A stretch of 64,000 bases of DNA from Tenrec ecaudatus (GCF_050624435.1 NC_134538.1:121183937-121247936); one strand, 5' to 3'. Positions 33,260-44,721 are shown, numbered from the stretch's first letter. Notes: generated from the letters alone by a model not told the origin. Numbers and translations are program-made.

Positions 33260-34190
33260 AGCCTGAACCTGTTGAAGAGCCTTTTCTAGTTCTGGTCCCC
33301 ACTCAAAATTGGAGGCCTTTCATGTCACTTGATAAATAGGTCAAAGTAGAACATCCAAGTGAGGGATATGTTGCCTCAAAAATTCAAAGAGGCCCAATAG
33401 GCGTTGTGCCTCTTTTTTAGTCATTGGGAGCACCAAATGCAATAGCTTATCCATCACTTTAGTAGGGATATCTCGACATCCCCCACACCACTGGACCCCT
33501 AGAAATTTTACTGAGGTGGAGGGTGCCTGAATCTTCATTGGGTTAATATGCTAACCTCTTGTATGCAGATATTGTACCCATGAATCTAGAGTTTTGATAC
33601 ATCCTCCTTAGTGAGTCCAATCAGCATAATGTCATCAATATAATGGACCAGTGTGACATGTTGTGAAATAGACATGTGATCAATGTTCTTTCAGATTAAA
33701 TTACGGCACAGGGCAGAAGAGTTGATGTACCCCTGGGAGAGAGTTGTGAAAGTATATTGTTGCCCCTGCCAGGTGAAGGCAAACTGCTTCTGGTAGTCCT
33801 TCGAGACTGGCATTGAGAATAAGGTATTAGCCAGATCAATAACTGCATACCAAGTACCAGGAGAAGTATTAATTTGCTCAAGCAATTAAATCACATCTGG
33901 AACGGCAGCTGCAATTGGAGTCACCACCTGGTTAAGTTTACGATAATCCACTGTCATTCTCCAGGATCCATCTGTCTTCTTTATAGGCCAGATAGGTGAA
34001 TTAAATGGGATGTAGTAGGAATCACCAGCCCTGCATCTTTCAAGTCTTTGATGGTGGCACTGATCTCTGTAATCCCTCCAGGAATGTGGTACTGCTTTTG
34101 GTTTACTATTTTGCTAGGCAATGGCAGTTCTAATGGTGTCCACTTGGCCTTTCCTACTATGATAGCCCTTATTCCACATTTCAGGTATCA
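33260..34190 (-). pseudogene. pol: ERV-L reverse transcriptase remnant
   Basis: RNA-dependent DNA polymerase. Finger and palm segments are readable at 34150-33700 (WYAVIDLAN, FAFTWQGQQYTF) with in-frame stops near 33885 and 33690. The catalytic motif YIDDIM is intact at about 33626-33643, outside any long open frame. The thumb region 33538-33341 (KFLGVQWCGGCRDIP, KKEAQRLLGLFEFLRQHIP) is open. Divided by several stops, so non-functional. Confidence 0.88.
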
Positions 34191-34199
34191 AATATGGGG

Positions 34200-34555
34200 G
34201 TTCTACCAGTTACTAAGTATATCTATTCCAATGATGCATTCTGGAACTGGGGAAATAACCACAGAATGGGTCCGGGGACCCACTGGACCCACAGTAAGGC
34301 GTACCCGAGCTAAAACTCCATAGATAACTTGACCTCCATAAGCCCCACTCTGATTGGTGGGCCTTCAAAACACTTTAGGTTTCCTGGAACTAGTGTAAGT
34401 TCCGAGCCAGTGTCCAGCAATCTCCCAAAAATTTGATTATTTCCTTTCCCCCAATGAACAGTCACTCTTGTGAAAGGCTGCAGGTCCCTTTGGGGAAGGC
34501 TAGAAGAAAGACTAATGGTATAGAACTTCGGTGATGTAGCAGGGTCCTCCTTCAA
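34200..34555 (-). pseudogene. pro: ERV-L protease remnant
   Basis: Aspartic protease that would cut the Gag-Pol precursor. The active-site motif is visible as LLDTGSELTLVPG. The open frame stops at 34310. Sequence like CIIGIDILSNW, expected near the protease C-terminus, continues in a different frame to about 34200, so there is a frameshift after the substrate-binding half. Confidence 0.85.
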
Positions 34556-34573
34556 AGGGACCCGGCCTCCCCC

Positions 34574-36258
34574 TCATTCAAGGGGTTGTGGGTCTGTAAA
34601 CTGGCTCAGGTCTGGGAATTGATTGAGCGATTGTGACTGTCTATTCTGCTGCTCACCTGATCTACCATTCTTCCGCCTGTATAGATCATGTAAATATTTA
34701 GTAGGTTTCCCATCTATTGCATTCCTAGGGACACTGTAGTTAAATAGCCAATGCCATAACTCCACACGAGACAGATTGCTTTGATTACTACTGAAACCTT
34801 GTTGCCTATTATAACCACGCCCATCCTGTCTCTGTTGATTCAGTACTGACACCTACCCTCTACCATCACGGGGACCAATCAGCCCCATTGTGGGCAAATG
34901 TCAGAGTTCGCTTAGGGCAGTGCCCACTGTTAATCCTGGTCCACACAAAATAGCAATGATAGGAGTCTTAAGAGATGCTGGGGCCCACTTCACAAACTTG
35001 TTCCTTATGGTGTGGTAAAGGGTATGTCCTCAGGACACCCCCTTTTTGGGTCTATGGGAATATCCCGATAGATCAATTTCAACATAATAATGTCTCTAAG
35101 CTTTTGGATACCTTCCTCTACAGTGTACCAAGATAGGTCAGGTACTTGATACAGTTGGTCTAATCTAGGTCATCTGGCAATCCATGCTTCATTGAACAAA
35201 CCAAATAAAGAATTAGATCCTCAGCCTCTCTTGCTGAGACATTGAAAGAAGAGTCTGTGCTTAGGGGTCCCATATCTAGAAACGCAGACCAGTCTAATAT
35301 TATATTTCATGTACCAGGATCCCACACCCTTAGTAACCATTCTCAGGCATATTCCCCAGGCTTCTGCTTGTACGTATTTGAAAACTCAAGCAGATCTTTA
35401 TGAGTATAGTGCGCTTTTTCTTGGGTAATCATCTCAACCTCAACTTTAGGAGCTTTCTGAGACTTAATTTTAATGACAGGTCTAGTGGAAATAATGGGTG
35501 GTGAGGGTGTTTCCTGGGTGCTCTCAGCAATATTTTGTAAGGCATCTCCTTCAGGCAATGCTACTGATGCCACCTGGCATATCAACTTGAATAGTTTGGC
35601 TAATCTGCTCAGGTGTGGATTGTGAATTAATACTTTCACCTGGGAGGGGTGGATCTATTGATTGGGGTCGGTCAATTGTTTCTAGGGGCTCAATATCTTC
35701 CTCTTCTGGGTCATCAGCCCATATATTCCCATCCCATGTTTCAGGGTCCCAACTTTTCCCAATCAATGCCCTTACTTTGGTTCCAGATACTGCTCTAGAT
35801 CTGCAATTCAGCTGCCATTGTAATTCAGCCACTTGCATAATGAGACTCTGGACCTGGTTCTCAGCAATGTCAATTCTTTTACTAGAGGAGAGAAGGCACT
35901 CCTTTGTAGCACAAATGGGAGTTTTCAGATTTGTTAGTCTGCACCTGAGGCGCGCTTCTGAGGCTCTGAGACCATCCCTCTCCTTAATCACACTTTCCAT
36001 TGTAAGAAGGACCAGCCAACCAGCTTCCCTATGCTTGTCATCCTTACAAAACTCCTGGAAAATATCAAACATACGATCATTCAGAGCCTCTCCTTTAACC
36101 AGCACTTCATCTATCAGTGGTGCTACTTTAGGTATTATCTTTGCTATTTCACACCATGGACTAGGGAGAGTAGCAGACTTATCCATGCTTTGGGGTGTTG
36201 AAGTAGCATCACTAGTGTTAACACTAATCAGTCTGGAGAGCCAACTTAAGAAGCCCAT
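34574..36258 (-). pseudogene. gag: ERV-L gag remnant
   Basis: Gag would form the virus-like particle. The first 235 codons (36258-35551, start MGFLSWLSRL) are open, only about 20 bases after the primer-binding site, and carry an acidic, proline-rich C-terminal part. The frame then shifts near 35600 into the start of the capsid region (HKDLLEFSNTYKQKPGEYA, ending at a stop near 35343). The rest of capsid (35340-34860) is broken in several frames. A last open piece, 34852-34574, has the basic, Gln/Arg-rich look of the end of gag (YNRQQGFSSNQS, WHWLFNYSVPRN). I do not see a zinc-knuckle CCHC motif, as is usual in ERV-L. Confidence 0.85.
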
Positions 36259-36279
36259 ATTTATGATTCTATTTCTCTA

Positions 36280-36297
36280 GAAGCACTTCTGGAACCA
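36280..36297 (-). promoter_or_regulatory. Retroviral primer-binding site, tRNA-Leu-like
   Basis: Three bases inside the 5' LTR the minus strand reads TGGTTCCAGAAGTGC, close to the complement of the 3' end of tRNA-Leu(UAA) (TGGTACCAGGAGTG). Leucine priming is what names ERV-L. At least two mismatches suggest decay. Confidence 0.7.
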
Positions 36298-36300
36298 AAA

Positions 36301-36863
36301 TGTGTTAGACAGAGTTTTCTAGAGAGACAAAACCAGATTACTAATAATTTTGTATATACATATATATTAATAAAAATAGATATATAACACAAATAAATTG
36401 TTAACTTATATACAGGTAGATATATATATAAAATACAAGAAATTAACAGTTAAATGATAAAGCAGTACAAATGGCTCAGTGCAACTCACTTCCATGAGAG
36501 AGTTGTGAGACACTGGCAGTCCTTCAAGTCTTGAGGGCCGCCAGGTAGAGAGATTCAGGCTATCTCGGCACAGGCAGCAAACAGAAAGGCAGGTCACCAA
36601 CAGTCAGTCTCCAGCTCAAGAGATGTAAATTCCAATTGTGTGGCGAGACGGTCTTAAAGGGACCTCGAATTACAGTGACACAGTCCACAGGTTAGGTGTC
36701 CCACAGGTAGTGTAGCTTGCAAATTGAGGCACAGAACAAGCACACTGGTCTGATGATCAAAGAGCAAGAGACAAGAAAGGCGAAGCTTGACGAGCCATTT
36801 ACCCCTCGCCCTTCAATTAATCCCACATGTGTTTATCAGCCAGGTTGGCACAATAAACTCTCA
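36301..36863 (-). repeat. 5' LTR of the provirus (type B)
   Basis: On the minus strand it begins TGAGAG and ends CTAACACA. It matches the other LTR closely from about 36450 to 36730, with only a handful of substitutions and two small indels by eye. An A/T-rich variable stretch lies at 36345-36440. Confidence 0.92.
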
Positions 36864-37400
36864 CTCTGAAAATTACAAAACATTGTTGAAAGAAATTAAA
36901 GACCCAACTAAATGGAAAGAAATCTCAATGTGGGTCAGAAGACTTAATGTTGTTAAGATGGCAACACTCCCCACATTGATCTACTTAGCCAAAATTATCT
37001 TGAAAAAAGAAGAACCAATTTGGAGCATTCACACTTCCCAACTTGAAGACTCGGTGTGCAATTACAGTAATTGAGCAGTGCGGTCCCAGCGTAAGGATAG
37101 CCATCTAGATACATGGAACAGCACTGTATCCAGAAAAAATCCAACAGTTCTTAGTCAATTGATATTTGACAAACAGCCCAGACAATTCAGCAGAGACAGC
37201 CTATTCTTTTCAACAAATAGAACCGAGGCAACTGGATAGTCACAGGAAGAATGAGATCCACCCTGTATCTCGTCATACGCAAAAATTAATTCCAAATGGA
37301 TCAAAGCCTTAAGTCTGTGAGCTAAAACTATGAAGGCCTTAGAAGAAAACAGATGGAAAAGTGCTTTGAAGGAATGGGGAGGGCAAAAGGTAACAAGGCC
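36864..37400 (+). pseudogene. Old L1 ORF2, part 3
   Basis: Continues the L1 from 30241: 'gaaagaaattaaagacccaa', 'ttgttaagatggcaacactc', 'aatttggagcattcacactt', 'ttgatatttgacaaacagcc', 'aattccaaatggatcaaagc'. Broken by stops; one 95-codon piece (36787-37074) covers part of it. Confidence 0.78.
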
Positions 37401-37689
37401 TGACTATAGAAAAGCAACAGCTACTGCAGGGGATGAAGCACTAAGACTTGCCCAGGTCTTTTCTTTGCTGAGCAGGGCTGTGGAGACCAAAACTTCAGAG
37501 GCACAGCCATTTCCACACTTGTTCAGGAAAGTCTCAACCTTGCACACCTAGTAAGAAGGGTGCGGATCCCACATTTCCCCAGGGAAGCAGAATTGTGTAT
37601 GGTTAAAGCTTCCTGACTACGCTGTGCCCTTCATGTTCAGGCACAAACTAAAGAGCCCAGGTGGCCCCCTGGCCAAGCGCTCGCCAGCA
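37401..37689. other. Unassigned DNA
   Basis: Includes a possible continuation of the old L1 (to about 37450). The rest is not recognised. Confidence 0.35.
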
Positions 37690-37800
37690 GCCCCACAGGA
37701 GACAGGTGTGGCCGTCTGCCTCCGTAAAGCTCTGGTCTTGGAAGCCCGATGGGACAGTTCTGTTCTGTGCTATGGCGATACCCCGCGTCCGAGCAGATGT
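37690..37800 (+). repeat. AfroSINE, 3' part
   Basis: 'agcagccccacaggagacag', 'tgcctccgtaaagctctggt', 'cagttctgttctgtgctatg' in order; head and tail degraded. Confidence 0.65.
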
Positions 37801-37867
37801 CATGGTGAAGGGTTTGAGCTGTTGCTGGTTTCAAGGCACCCAACATCGTGTTCGTGGAGCCCAAGGG

Positions 37868-38052
37868 GACAATCATTTTAGAAACTCAGCCGCTAACCAA
37901 AAAGTTGGGGATTCAAATCTATCAGCCACTCCGAGGGTGAAAATTGTGGCAGTCTGTTTCTGTACAGCCTTGGGGACCCTCTGGGGCCGTTCTGTTCTGT
38001 CCCACAGGGTCACTATGAGTCGGAATCAAGTCGACAGCTATGGATTTCATGG
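37868..38052 (+). repeat. AfroSINE, divergent subtype
   Basis: 'cagccgctaaccaaaaagtt', 'ggggattcaaatctatcagc', 'tgtacagccttggggaccct', 'tcactatgagtcggaatcaa'. The head differs from the other copies. Confidence 0.75.
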
Positions 38053-38094
38053 AATTGTCTTGACTTCAGGGATGAGTGAGCTAACTGTATCAGG

Positions 38095-38162
38095 ATCGTT
38101 TGGTGATTCAATGAAATAATGCCTGCAGAGCGTTTAGCAAGCATCTTACCTGGCACACAAAA
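38095..38162 (+). repeat. MIR 3' end
   Basis: 'attcaatgaaataatgcctg' then 'gcgtttagcaagcatcttac' and 'ctggcacac' follow the MIR end consensus. Confidence 0.55.
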
Positions 38163-39811
38163 AATACCGGAATCCTCTGCGTGAGGTTTCAGTTTGACAA
38201 CTTCCAAAGGGCAGCACCATCTCTGATTGCTGGAGTGGCTGTCCGCACTCTGGAGCCTTAAGGTGTCTGTCCGTGGCCTGACCGGTCTCCAGAAGGATAG
38301 CAGAGCCCTTCCACTGGGACTCCAGGCCACATGTCTGTAATAGACAACGTAGTCTGAGACTTGAGGATCAAAGACACCCAGCAAGCCACGGAGCTGGAAT
38401 CGCAGGATTACAGCCTCAAAGACGACTGGGGATTTGAAATACTGATGCTAAAAAAAATTAATAAAGAAATCAAGCTTTTCAAATTCAAGTAATCGAGAGA
38501 CCCAAAATGGGGGAGGGTTATTATTTTTTTTAATATTAAGGGAGCTTAGAAAATGGTATCCCATTGACCTGCAAATCCTATGCCAAATGAGACAGGCAGC
38601 GGGGGTGGGCGGGGAGGCAGCTTTTCAGGCAAATGACGGAAATGCAGGGCAACCTGGAGCAAGGCAGGAGGGCGCGGTGAGGATCAGGCCGCCCAGCGGC
38701 TTCGCTGTCCAGCCCCCCCCCCCCCCCCCCCCGCTGCCATCGTCATCGGTGGCCCACACTGAAGAGCTGACACTCCGTTCTAGAAGTCTGCCCTCTGGAA
38801 CCTCCTGGCTCCTCGTATCCCCGTGGTCCTCCGGCCAGAAGTTCAAGACTCCAGCAAGGAGAGTGGAAGGGAGAGAAGCCACCAGCCAGGGTATCGGCCG
38901 GGTCCGTGACTTGAGGAGAAGCAGCGGGTGCCTCCTCGCTGTGCTCCTGCCCAGCCCCCCACCCCCCCACCCCCATCCCTAGCTGACGCCCAGAGAGTCT
39001 CTCCCTACACCAGTGAAGGGGAATCCCCCAGACACGTTGAGTCCCGCTCCGGCCATCCCCCACCTCTGTCCCCTGACGTGCTCTTGCCTCGCCCCGTTCC
39101 ACTGGTCAGCACCCAATTTGCCCTTGAAAACCCAGTTCAGACCCCTCTCTCCACCAGTTCATCCCGGACCAGTCTGGCCGAAAGCAGCGGCTCTCCTTTC
39201 AAGTTGAGATTCATTCGCTCTGCAGCTCCTGTGATCACCTGCAGAAGGATGCAACCGAGCAGAGGGCCCCTGTTCAGTCTTCATGCCTGAAGGCACCCGT
39301 GACCTGTCCGTGAGAAGAAGCTCCGTTCTGTTGCCTTGCTGTGGCCGTCGCCCCGAGCGCAGGGCCGGGGCTTCGGAAGGACTGGGTGCATAAGGGAGGA
39401 ACGGTTATCAGACCCTCGTATCCCGTCTCCCAGGTCCCAAAAGCTCAGGTCCTTCGAAAGTTAAAACTTCGCATCTTTGTGATCCCAGCCCATACCCAGC
39501 TCAGAAAACCCACAAGACGGCTTCAGGAAGTTGATGTGAAACTGGAATGAAAAGATATGGAACTTTTCCACGAACTTTTGGGAAGGGCCCATGGTACTAC
39601 GACTGGCGGATCAGAGAGAAGATCATGTTGAAGATGTGGAGTTTCTGAAATACGTGTGTTTGTTACCCACCCTAAATACAACTAACTGATTTCCTCTGGT
39701 TTCGCCCTCCTTGTCAATGTTGAAGTAGGTCCCAGTCTCAGCAGATGGCAAGCCACTATAAAGTGCATTCGGGTTTTACAAATTTATTTTGCTTAAATAT
39801 AATTTTTTAAT
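38163..39811. other. Unassigned DNA, partly GC-rich, with poly-C run
   Basis: 38590-39560 is GC-rich, with an uninterrupted C-run near 38714-38732 and further C-rich runs at 38950-38975. It could be unique DNA, but I see no exon I can support. Several frames of 80-150 codons are open on both strands, as expected in GC-rich DNA. Confidence 0.4.
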
Positions 39812-39868
39812 GAGCTCCTTGCCATCAAGTTAAGGTTTAGTGACCCTATAGGACACATCTTCCAAAGG
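39812..39868 (-). repeat. AfroSINE 3' fragment
   Basis: 'gagctccttgccatcaagtt' and 'gtgaccctataggacacatc' resemble the SINE 3' end in reverse. Confidence 0.45.
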
Positions 39869-39957
39869 TGGGTTTTATTTTAATGCCTTATTGAGGCTAT
39901 GAATTCTGACTCTTCCTGGAAATGGTCTTCACATATACTAACGCTAACATTCTATTA

Positions 39958-40391
39958 CCCTGTTTCCCTGAAAGTAAGACATCCCCCGAAAATAAGACTT
40001 ACTTACAGTTTTGTCTCTCACCGAAATATAAGGCATCCCCCCAAAAATAAGACCTCCCTGAAAATAAAGGTTTGGATTGTTATGATGATGTTCTAGAAGA
40101 TGACATGACTGTCATTGAATAAATGAATAAATGTACCATAGATTGCTGTACATGGAAATAATGGTAGTAACAAGAAATTCTTGGATTCACAGTTTGTCTG
40201 ATTATGCTGGTTTGTGATGACAACTACTACCATACCATATACAGGTAATAAATTTCCTTTTTGTTGTTCAACAATAAATGTGTACCGTATTCTTCTTAAT
40301 GGAAAAATAAGACATCCCCTGGAAATAAGATCTAGTGCATTTTGGGGAGCAAAAACTAACATAAGAGACTGGCTTATTTTTGGGGAAACGG
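39958..40391. mobile_element. Non-autonomous DNA transposon with TIRs and TA duplication
   Basis: The left end reads CCCTGTTTCCCTGAAAGTAAG; the reverse complement of the right end reads CCGTTTCCCCAAAAATAAG. TA lies at both outer edges (39956-39957 and 40392-40393), as for mariner/Tc1 elements. 434 bp, no transposase. Short 'aaaataagacatcccc'-like units recur at 39975, 40030-40060 and 40305 and near the right end. I recognise the sequence type from other mammals but not its library name. Confidence 0.7.
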
Positions 40392-40393
40392 TA

Positions 40394-40580
40394 GGTGCCT
40401 TGGGGGCATAGGTTCAGTACATTTCAGTCAGCAGTTCAAGGCCACCAGCTGTTTGACTAGAGAAATGGCCCATCTCCTTGTCTCCATAAAGATGATGACC
40501 CAAGTAGGCCCACAGGATGGTTCTACCCTGTCCAGCAGAGCAGCCGCGCACCAGTCAGCTCAAGGACAGCAGTAGCAATG
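40394..40580 (+). repeat. AfroSINE, diverged
   Basis: 'gtgccttgggggcatagg', 'cagcagttcaaggccacc', 'cttgtctccataaagatg', 'ggttctaccctgtccagcag'. It begins directly at the right TA of the transposon, so the DNA element may have inserted at the SINE edge. Confidence 0.65.
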
Positions 40581-42452
40581 CTCTGCTAGAGGGGGATGTG
40601 TGTCTGTGTCTGTGTGTGATTTAATGGCCAGATCAGGGAAGAGATGAAAAACCAGACTGTAGGCGGGTTTCTCAGAAAAGCTCTTCCTTGAGCCAAAAAT
40701 CTCTAATTGCAGAAGAAAAGGCCTTATTGGGAGATGGACTGGCATGTTTCCTCGGCTGCCAGGAACAGTATCCCCCGGGGCCTGGATACACACATGACTT
40801 TAACAAGAAAAGAAAGGAATCAACTCTCCCCCGGGTCTGGGACCCACGCAGGACAGCCTCCATGGCTGGGGGGAAACGGCCACAGAATCGCACTGATTGA
40901 AAGAGCCCCCTCTTTCTGCCTCTCGACTCCCCGGCGGCCTCTTCCACAGGTTTGAAGTGACGAGTATGAGGTCTGAGTTTCCTGCGTCTCTGTGGGAGCA
41001 GAGATCACCCATAAGGAGCCTTGATAACACTTGATTTCTAAAATCACATTTAATTTCAGGCCCAGGGTGGCAAGAGGCTTGTGGACAGAGGAGAGGAGGC
41101 AGCAGAGTGAGACATAGATGGGTGAGATGGGTGGAGTAAGGGCTCTCTGCCACCAAGTTTCTGTTGGCGAGCTTTCCAGTGGTCAGGACACCTACCACCA
41201 CCACTCCAGTGTCTTTCTGTGCTGCCTGCCTGGCAGCAGGCCCCCACCACCGCTGCCATGTGTTGCCCTTGGGTCTGGGTTTACAGAACACCCGCTGTCC
41301 CTCAGGACCGGCCTTTGACAGGAATCGGAGGGCGAGAGCTTTCAGCGGCAAACAGCCGCATCTCATGGAGACTGGGCAGAGCTTTAATGAGAAGCTGGGG
41401 GAAGGCTGGGCATGCAGGGTGGGCAGAGGCAAAGGTCAGCTAAGTTGAGCCAGAACCCACTGGTCAGGATCCCGCTGGCCCAGGTAGTACTCAGTGTTTG
41501 CCTCTGCTGCTGAGGCCACCTTAGAAAGCTCCAACTCTCCCTGTATGTCTTTGTGTCAACAGCTCTGTTTGGCCAAACTGGCGCGCATCCAGGGAGCCTG
41601 TCCAGCAGGTTGCTGAGCCCAATCTCCCACCTCCTGGGAGTTGTCCCCAGCTAGAAAGAGGGCTTGACAGCTGAGCAGCCAAGCCCACAACCTGAGGGAC
41701 CACCAAGGTCCAAGAACCTGACGTCTGAAATCCTGTGTCAGTCTCGGGTAATTACCCAACTCATACCTCCTTCCAAGGGAACTTGACTGGCCAGGGATCT
41801 TCTCGCTGCCCAGTGGTGATCTCAGGCAAGACTACAGCACAGTCAATGAAAGGAGGACCCTAGATGGGGAAACCGAGGCTTCCGGAGCTCAAGTCCTTGT
41901 CACCAACGGCCAAACCCATATGGCAGGCTTCTCGGTGGGCTCCTGCCCCTGCCCCCTCAAGTTTTTAAGCAGCACAGCCCTTGGCTGTGACTCAGTCTGA
42001 ACTCAAATGCATTAAAATGGAATGGTTTTGCTATCCTAGAAATAGAAACCCAATTTCTCTCTGACATTTTCCATCTGCCCTTCCCCTCATGGAGTTTTTC
42101 CTGGCCTTCTGTTCGGAAAGTCTCTTAATCTAAAAAAAAAATCCTCCGCCGTCTCCACTCCTGAAGAACATGCCATCACTGCCTGGGGTGAAATGCTTAA
42201 TATTAGTCTAAATCCGGAGCCCTCTGTGAAAAACAAATGTGGTATCATCCCAAGGATTTGTTAGGCACAAATGCTCAAGAAGGCGGGAGGGTGAAAATGT
42301 GACATTCCCCTTTACACATGCTTCCAACACCTTCAGAGCCAGCGCCCCTCCCGGTGATGTTCATTTTGATTTGCCTAATGACTGAGGCCCTGTTTCAGTT
42401 CAAGTCGAGAAAAATAAACCGGCTTTGTTTCATCAGTCTGTAAGACGCCGTT
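40581..42452. other. Unassigned DNA, 1.9 kb
   Basis: Mixed composition with a short (TGTGTC)n run near 40600. A MIR-like piece may lie at 41860-41915 on the minus strand ('gatggggaaaccgaggctt'). A 210-codon minus-strand frame (41432-40800) has no family signature. No gene supported. Confidence 0.4.
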
Positions 42453-42463
42453 AAGGTGAGGGC

Positions 42464-44137
42464 TACACAGTGTGGGGATAGTGCCCGAGCTGATCCCACC
42501 ACACCGAGGCAAAACACTCAGGGCGTGCAACAGAACAGCAAGGGGAGCAGAGCAAGGAAGTCCCAAGAGTACCAAAAATAGACTTTGGGGCAGGGCGTGG
42601 CACTCCATCAGACTGGACAAGAAAACACTCCTAAAGGTCAACAAACAGACCTTGAACTAACTACAGGCTTTTTCTGTCATTGGTTTTTGTTGTTGTTGCT
42701 GTTTTGTTTTGTTGCTTTGTTTTGCTCTGTCTTGTTTTTGTGCATATTATTATCTCTACAAGTCTATCTAGATAAGATAGGCTGGATAAAAAATCTGGAG
42801 GAGAAAACAAGGGGACTGATGGTTCCAGAGGGGACATGGGAGAGGGAGAGGTGGGGGACAGGAAGTGGTGTTAACAAAACCAGGGACAAGGACAAGTGAT
42901 CCAAAATCAGTGGTGAGGAGGGTGTAGGAGGCCTGGTAGGGCTCGAACAAGGGAAACGTAACTAAGAGGAATTACTGAAACCCAAATGAAGGCTGAGCAT
43001 GATAGTGGGACAAGAGGAAAGTAAAATGAAATAGAGGAAAGAAGTAGGAGGCAGAGGGTATTTATAGACATCTAAATACAGGCATGGACATATGTAAATA
43101 TATTTATATATAACGATGGGGAACTAGATCTATGTGCATATATTTATAGGTTTAGTATTAAGGTCACAGGTGGACATTGGGCCTCCACTCAAGTATTCCC
43201 TCAATGCAAGAACACTTTGCTCTATTAAACTGGCATTCATCATGCTCACCTTCTGAACTCGATTGCTGAAGACAAAGCGGGTGCATAAGCAAATGTGGTG
43301 AAGAAAGCTGATGGTGCCCAGCTATCAAAAGATATAGCATTTGGGGTCTTAAAGGCTTGAAGGTAAACAAGCGTCCCTCTAGCTCAGAAGCAACTAAGTC
43401 CACATGGAAGAAGCACACCAGCCTGTGTGATCACCAGGTGTCAAAGGGATCAGGTATCGGGTATCAAGGAACAAAAACTCATATCATTTGGAATAAGGGG
43501 GAGTGCGGAGTGGGGACCCAAAGCCCATCTGTAGACAGCTGGACATCACCTTACAGAAGGGTTGTGGGGAGGAGACAAGTCAGTCAGGATACAGTGTAGC
43601 AATGATGAAACATACAATTTTCCTCTAGCTCTTAAATGTTTCCTCTCCCCGCCCCCTCGCCCCACTATCATGATCCCAGTTCTACCTTACAAATCTACCT
43701 AGACCAGAGGATGTACACTGGTACAGATTGGAACTGGAAACAGGAAATCCAGGACAGATGGTCCCTTCAGGGCCAGTGGTGAGAGTGATGATACCAGGAG
43801 GGTGGAAGGAAGGTTGGGTAGAAAGGGGTAACCAATTACAAGGATCTACAATTACCCCCTCCCTAGGGGACAGACAACAGAAAAGTGGGTGAAGGGAGAC
43901 GTCAGACAGTGTAACACATGACAAAATAATAATCATTTACAAATTATCAAGGGTTCATGAGGAAGGGGGCTGGGAAGGAGGGGAAAAATGAGGAGCGGAT
44001 ACCAAGGGCTCAAGTAGAAAGAAAACGTTTTGAGAATGATGATGACAACAAATGTACAAATGTGCTTGACACAATGGATGGATATATGGATGGTGATAAG
44101 AGTTGTACGAGCCCCCCCAAAAATGATTTTGTTTTAA
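42464..44137 (+). mobile_element. LINE-1, 5'-truncated, 3' UTR only (L1-f)
   Basis: Colinear with the L1-e 3' UTR from 'gaggcaaaacactc' to the end 'gataagagttgtacgagccc', with an A/T-rich tail. The 11-mer aaggtgagggc (42453-42463) and aagatgagggc (44138-44148), one mismatch, are a likely TSD. The canonical AATAAA has become 'aaaaaatga'. Confidence 0.88.
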
Positions 44138-44148
44138 AAGATGAGGGC

Positions 44149-44721
44149 ATTTGGCAGTGGATGGTTGTATTTGTGTTACAGAAAGTGGAGCATCTACTTT
44201 CATTGTGATCAACAAACTCACATGGCCAACTAATGTCTTTCAGTATTAATGGGAAGGGGAAGGGACACAAAGGGGTCTTAAAATGAGATCCTACAACCTA
44301 GACAGGTACCATCTTCCACCGATTTCAAGAGTCGTCGTTTCTCAATGTTGTTTTCATCGCTGTCGATAACCACTCATAGTCTAATTGAGAGCGCTTTTTC
44401 TCTCTGGGTGATGTACAGAGTACTATAATGATGAATAGTGTCTTCTTTCAGTAGGACTGTATGTTTATTGATGATGATAGAAATAAAGAGGTTGTAGCCA
44501 TTTCCTTATTCTAATCTTCACATCTAGAAAATAAGGACATTGTCCTGAGCATCTGTGATGTACTGAAAAGGCCAAGGATACTGCGTCCCTCCACCTCACT
44601 CCACCCACTGTGGCCCACTGCACATTTCGTTTCTAGGAAGACCAGACCCTGCAAGGTCTCCATCCTCTTTAACAGGTTTCACACCAGGATAACGCTCCCT
44701 GGAGGGGAACTGCAGCAACCC
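44149..44721. other. Unassigned DNA
   Basis: No gene or repeat recognised; AT-rich in the middle. Confidence 0.4.

Larger units (their letters stand above)
30242..36863 (-). mobile_element. ERV-L-type endogenous retrovirus, near-complete provirus
   Basis: Two LTRs in the same orientation enclose gag, protease, reverse transcriptase, RNase H, integrase and dUTPase, in that order on the minus strand. The exact 5-bp duplication CTCTG flanks it (30237-30241 and 36864-36868). There is no env gene: only about 220 bases separate the dUTPase end from the 3' LTR. A dUTPase downstream of integrase and the lack of env are typical of class III ERV-L. Stops and frameshifts interrupt every gene region except a 231-codon integrase-dUTPase stretch, so it is not replication competent. 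Confidence 0.93.

Noticed and set aside
35615..36280. 221-codon plus-strand frame
   Set aside because: Antisense shadow of the gag start of the provirus.
40800..41432. 210-codon open frame on the minus strand
   Set aside because: No domain, no family resemblance, rich in Pro/Ser/Leu as expected from GC-rich DNA, overlaps open frames on the other strand. Treated as chance.
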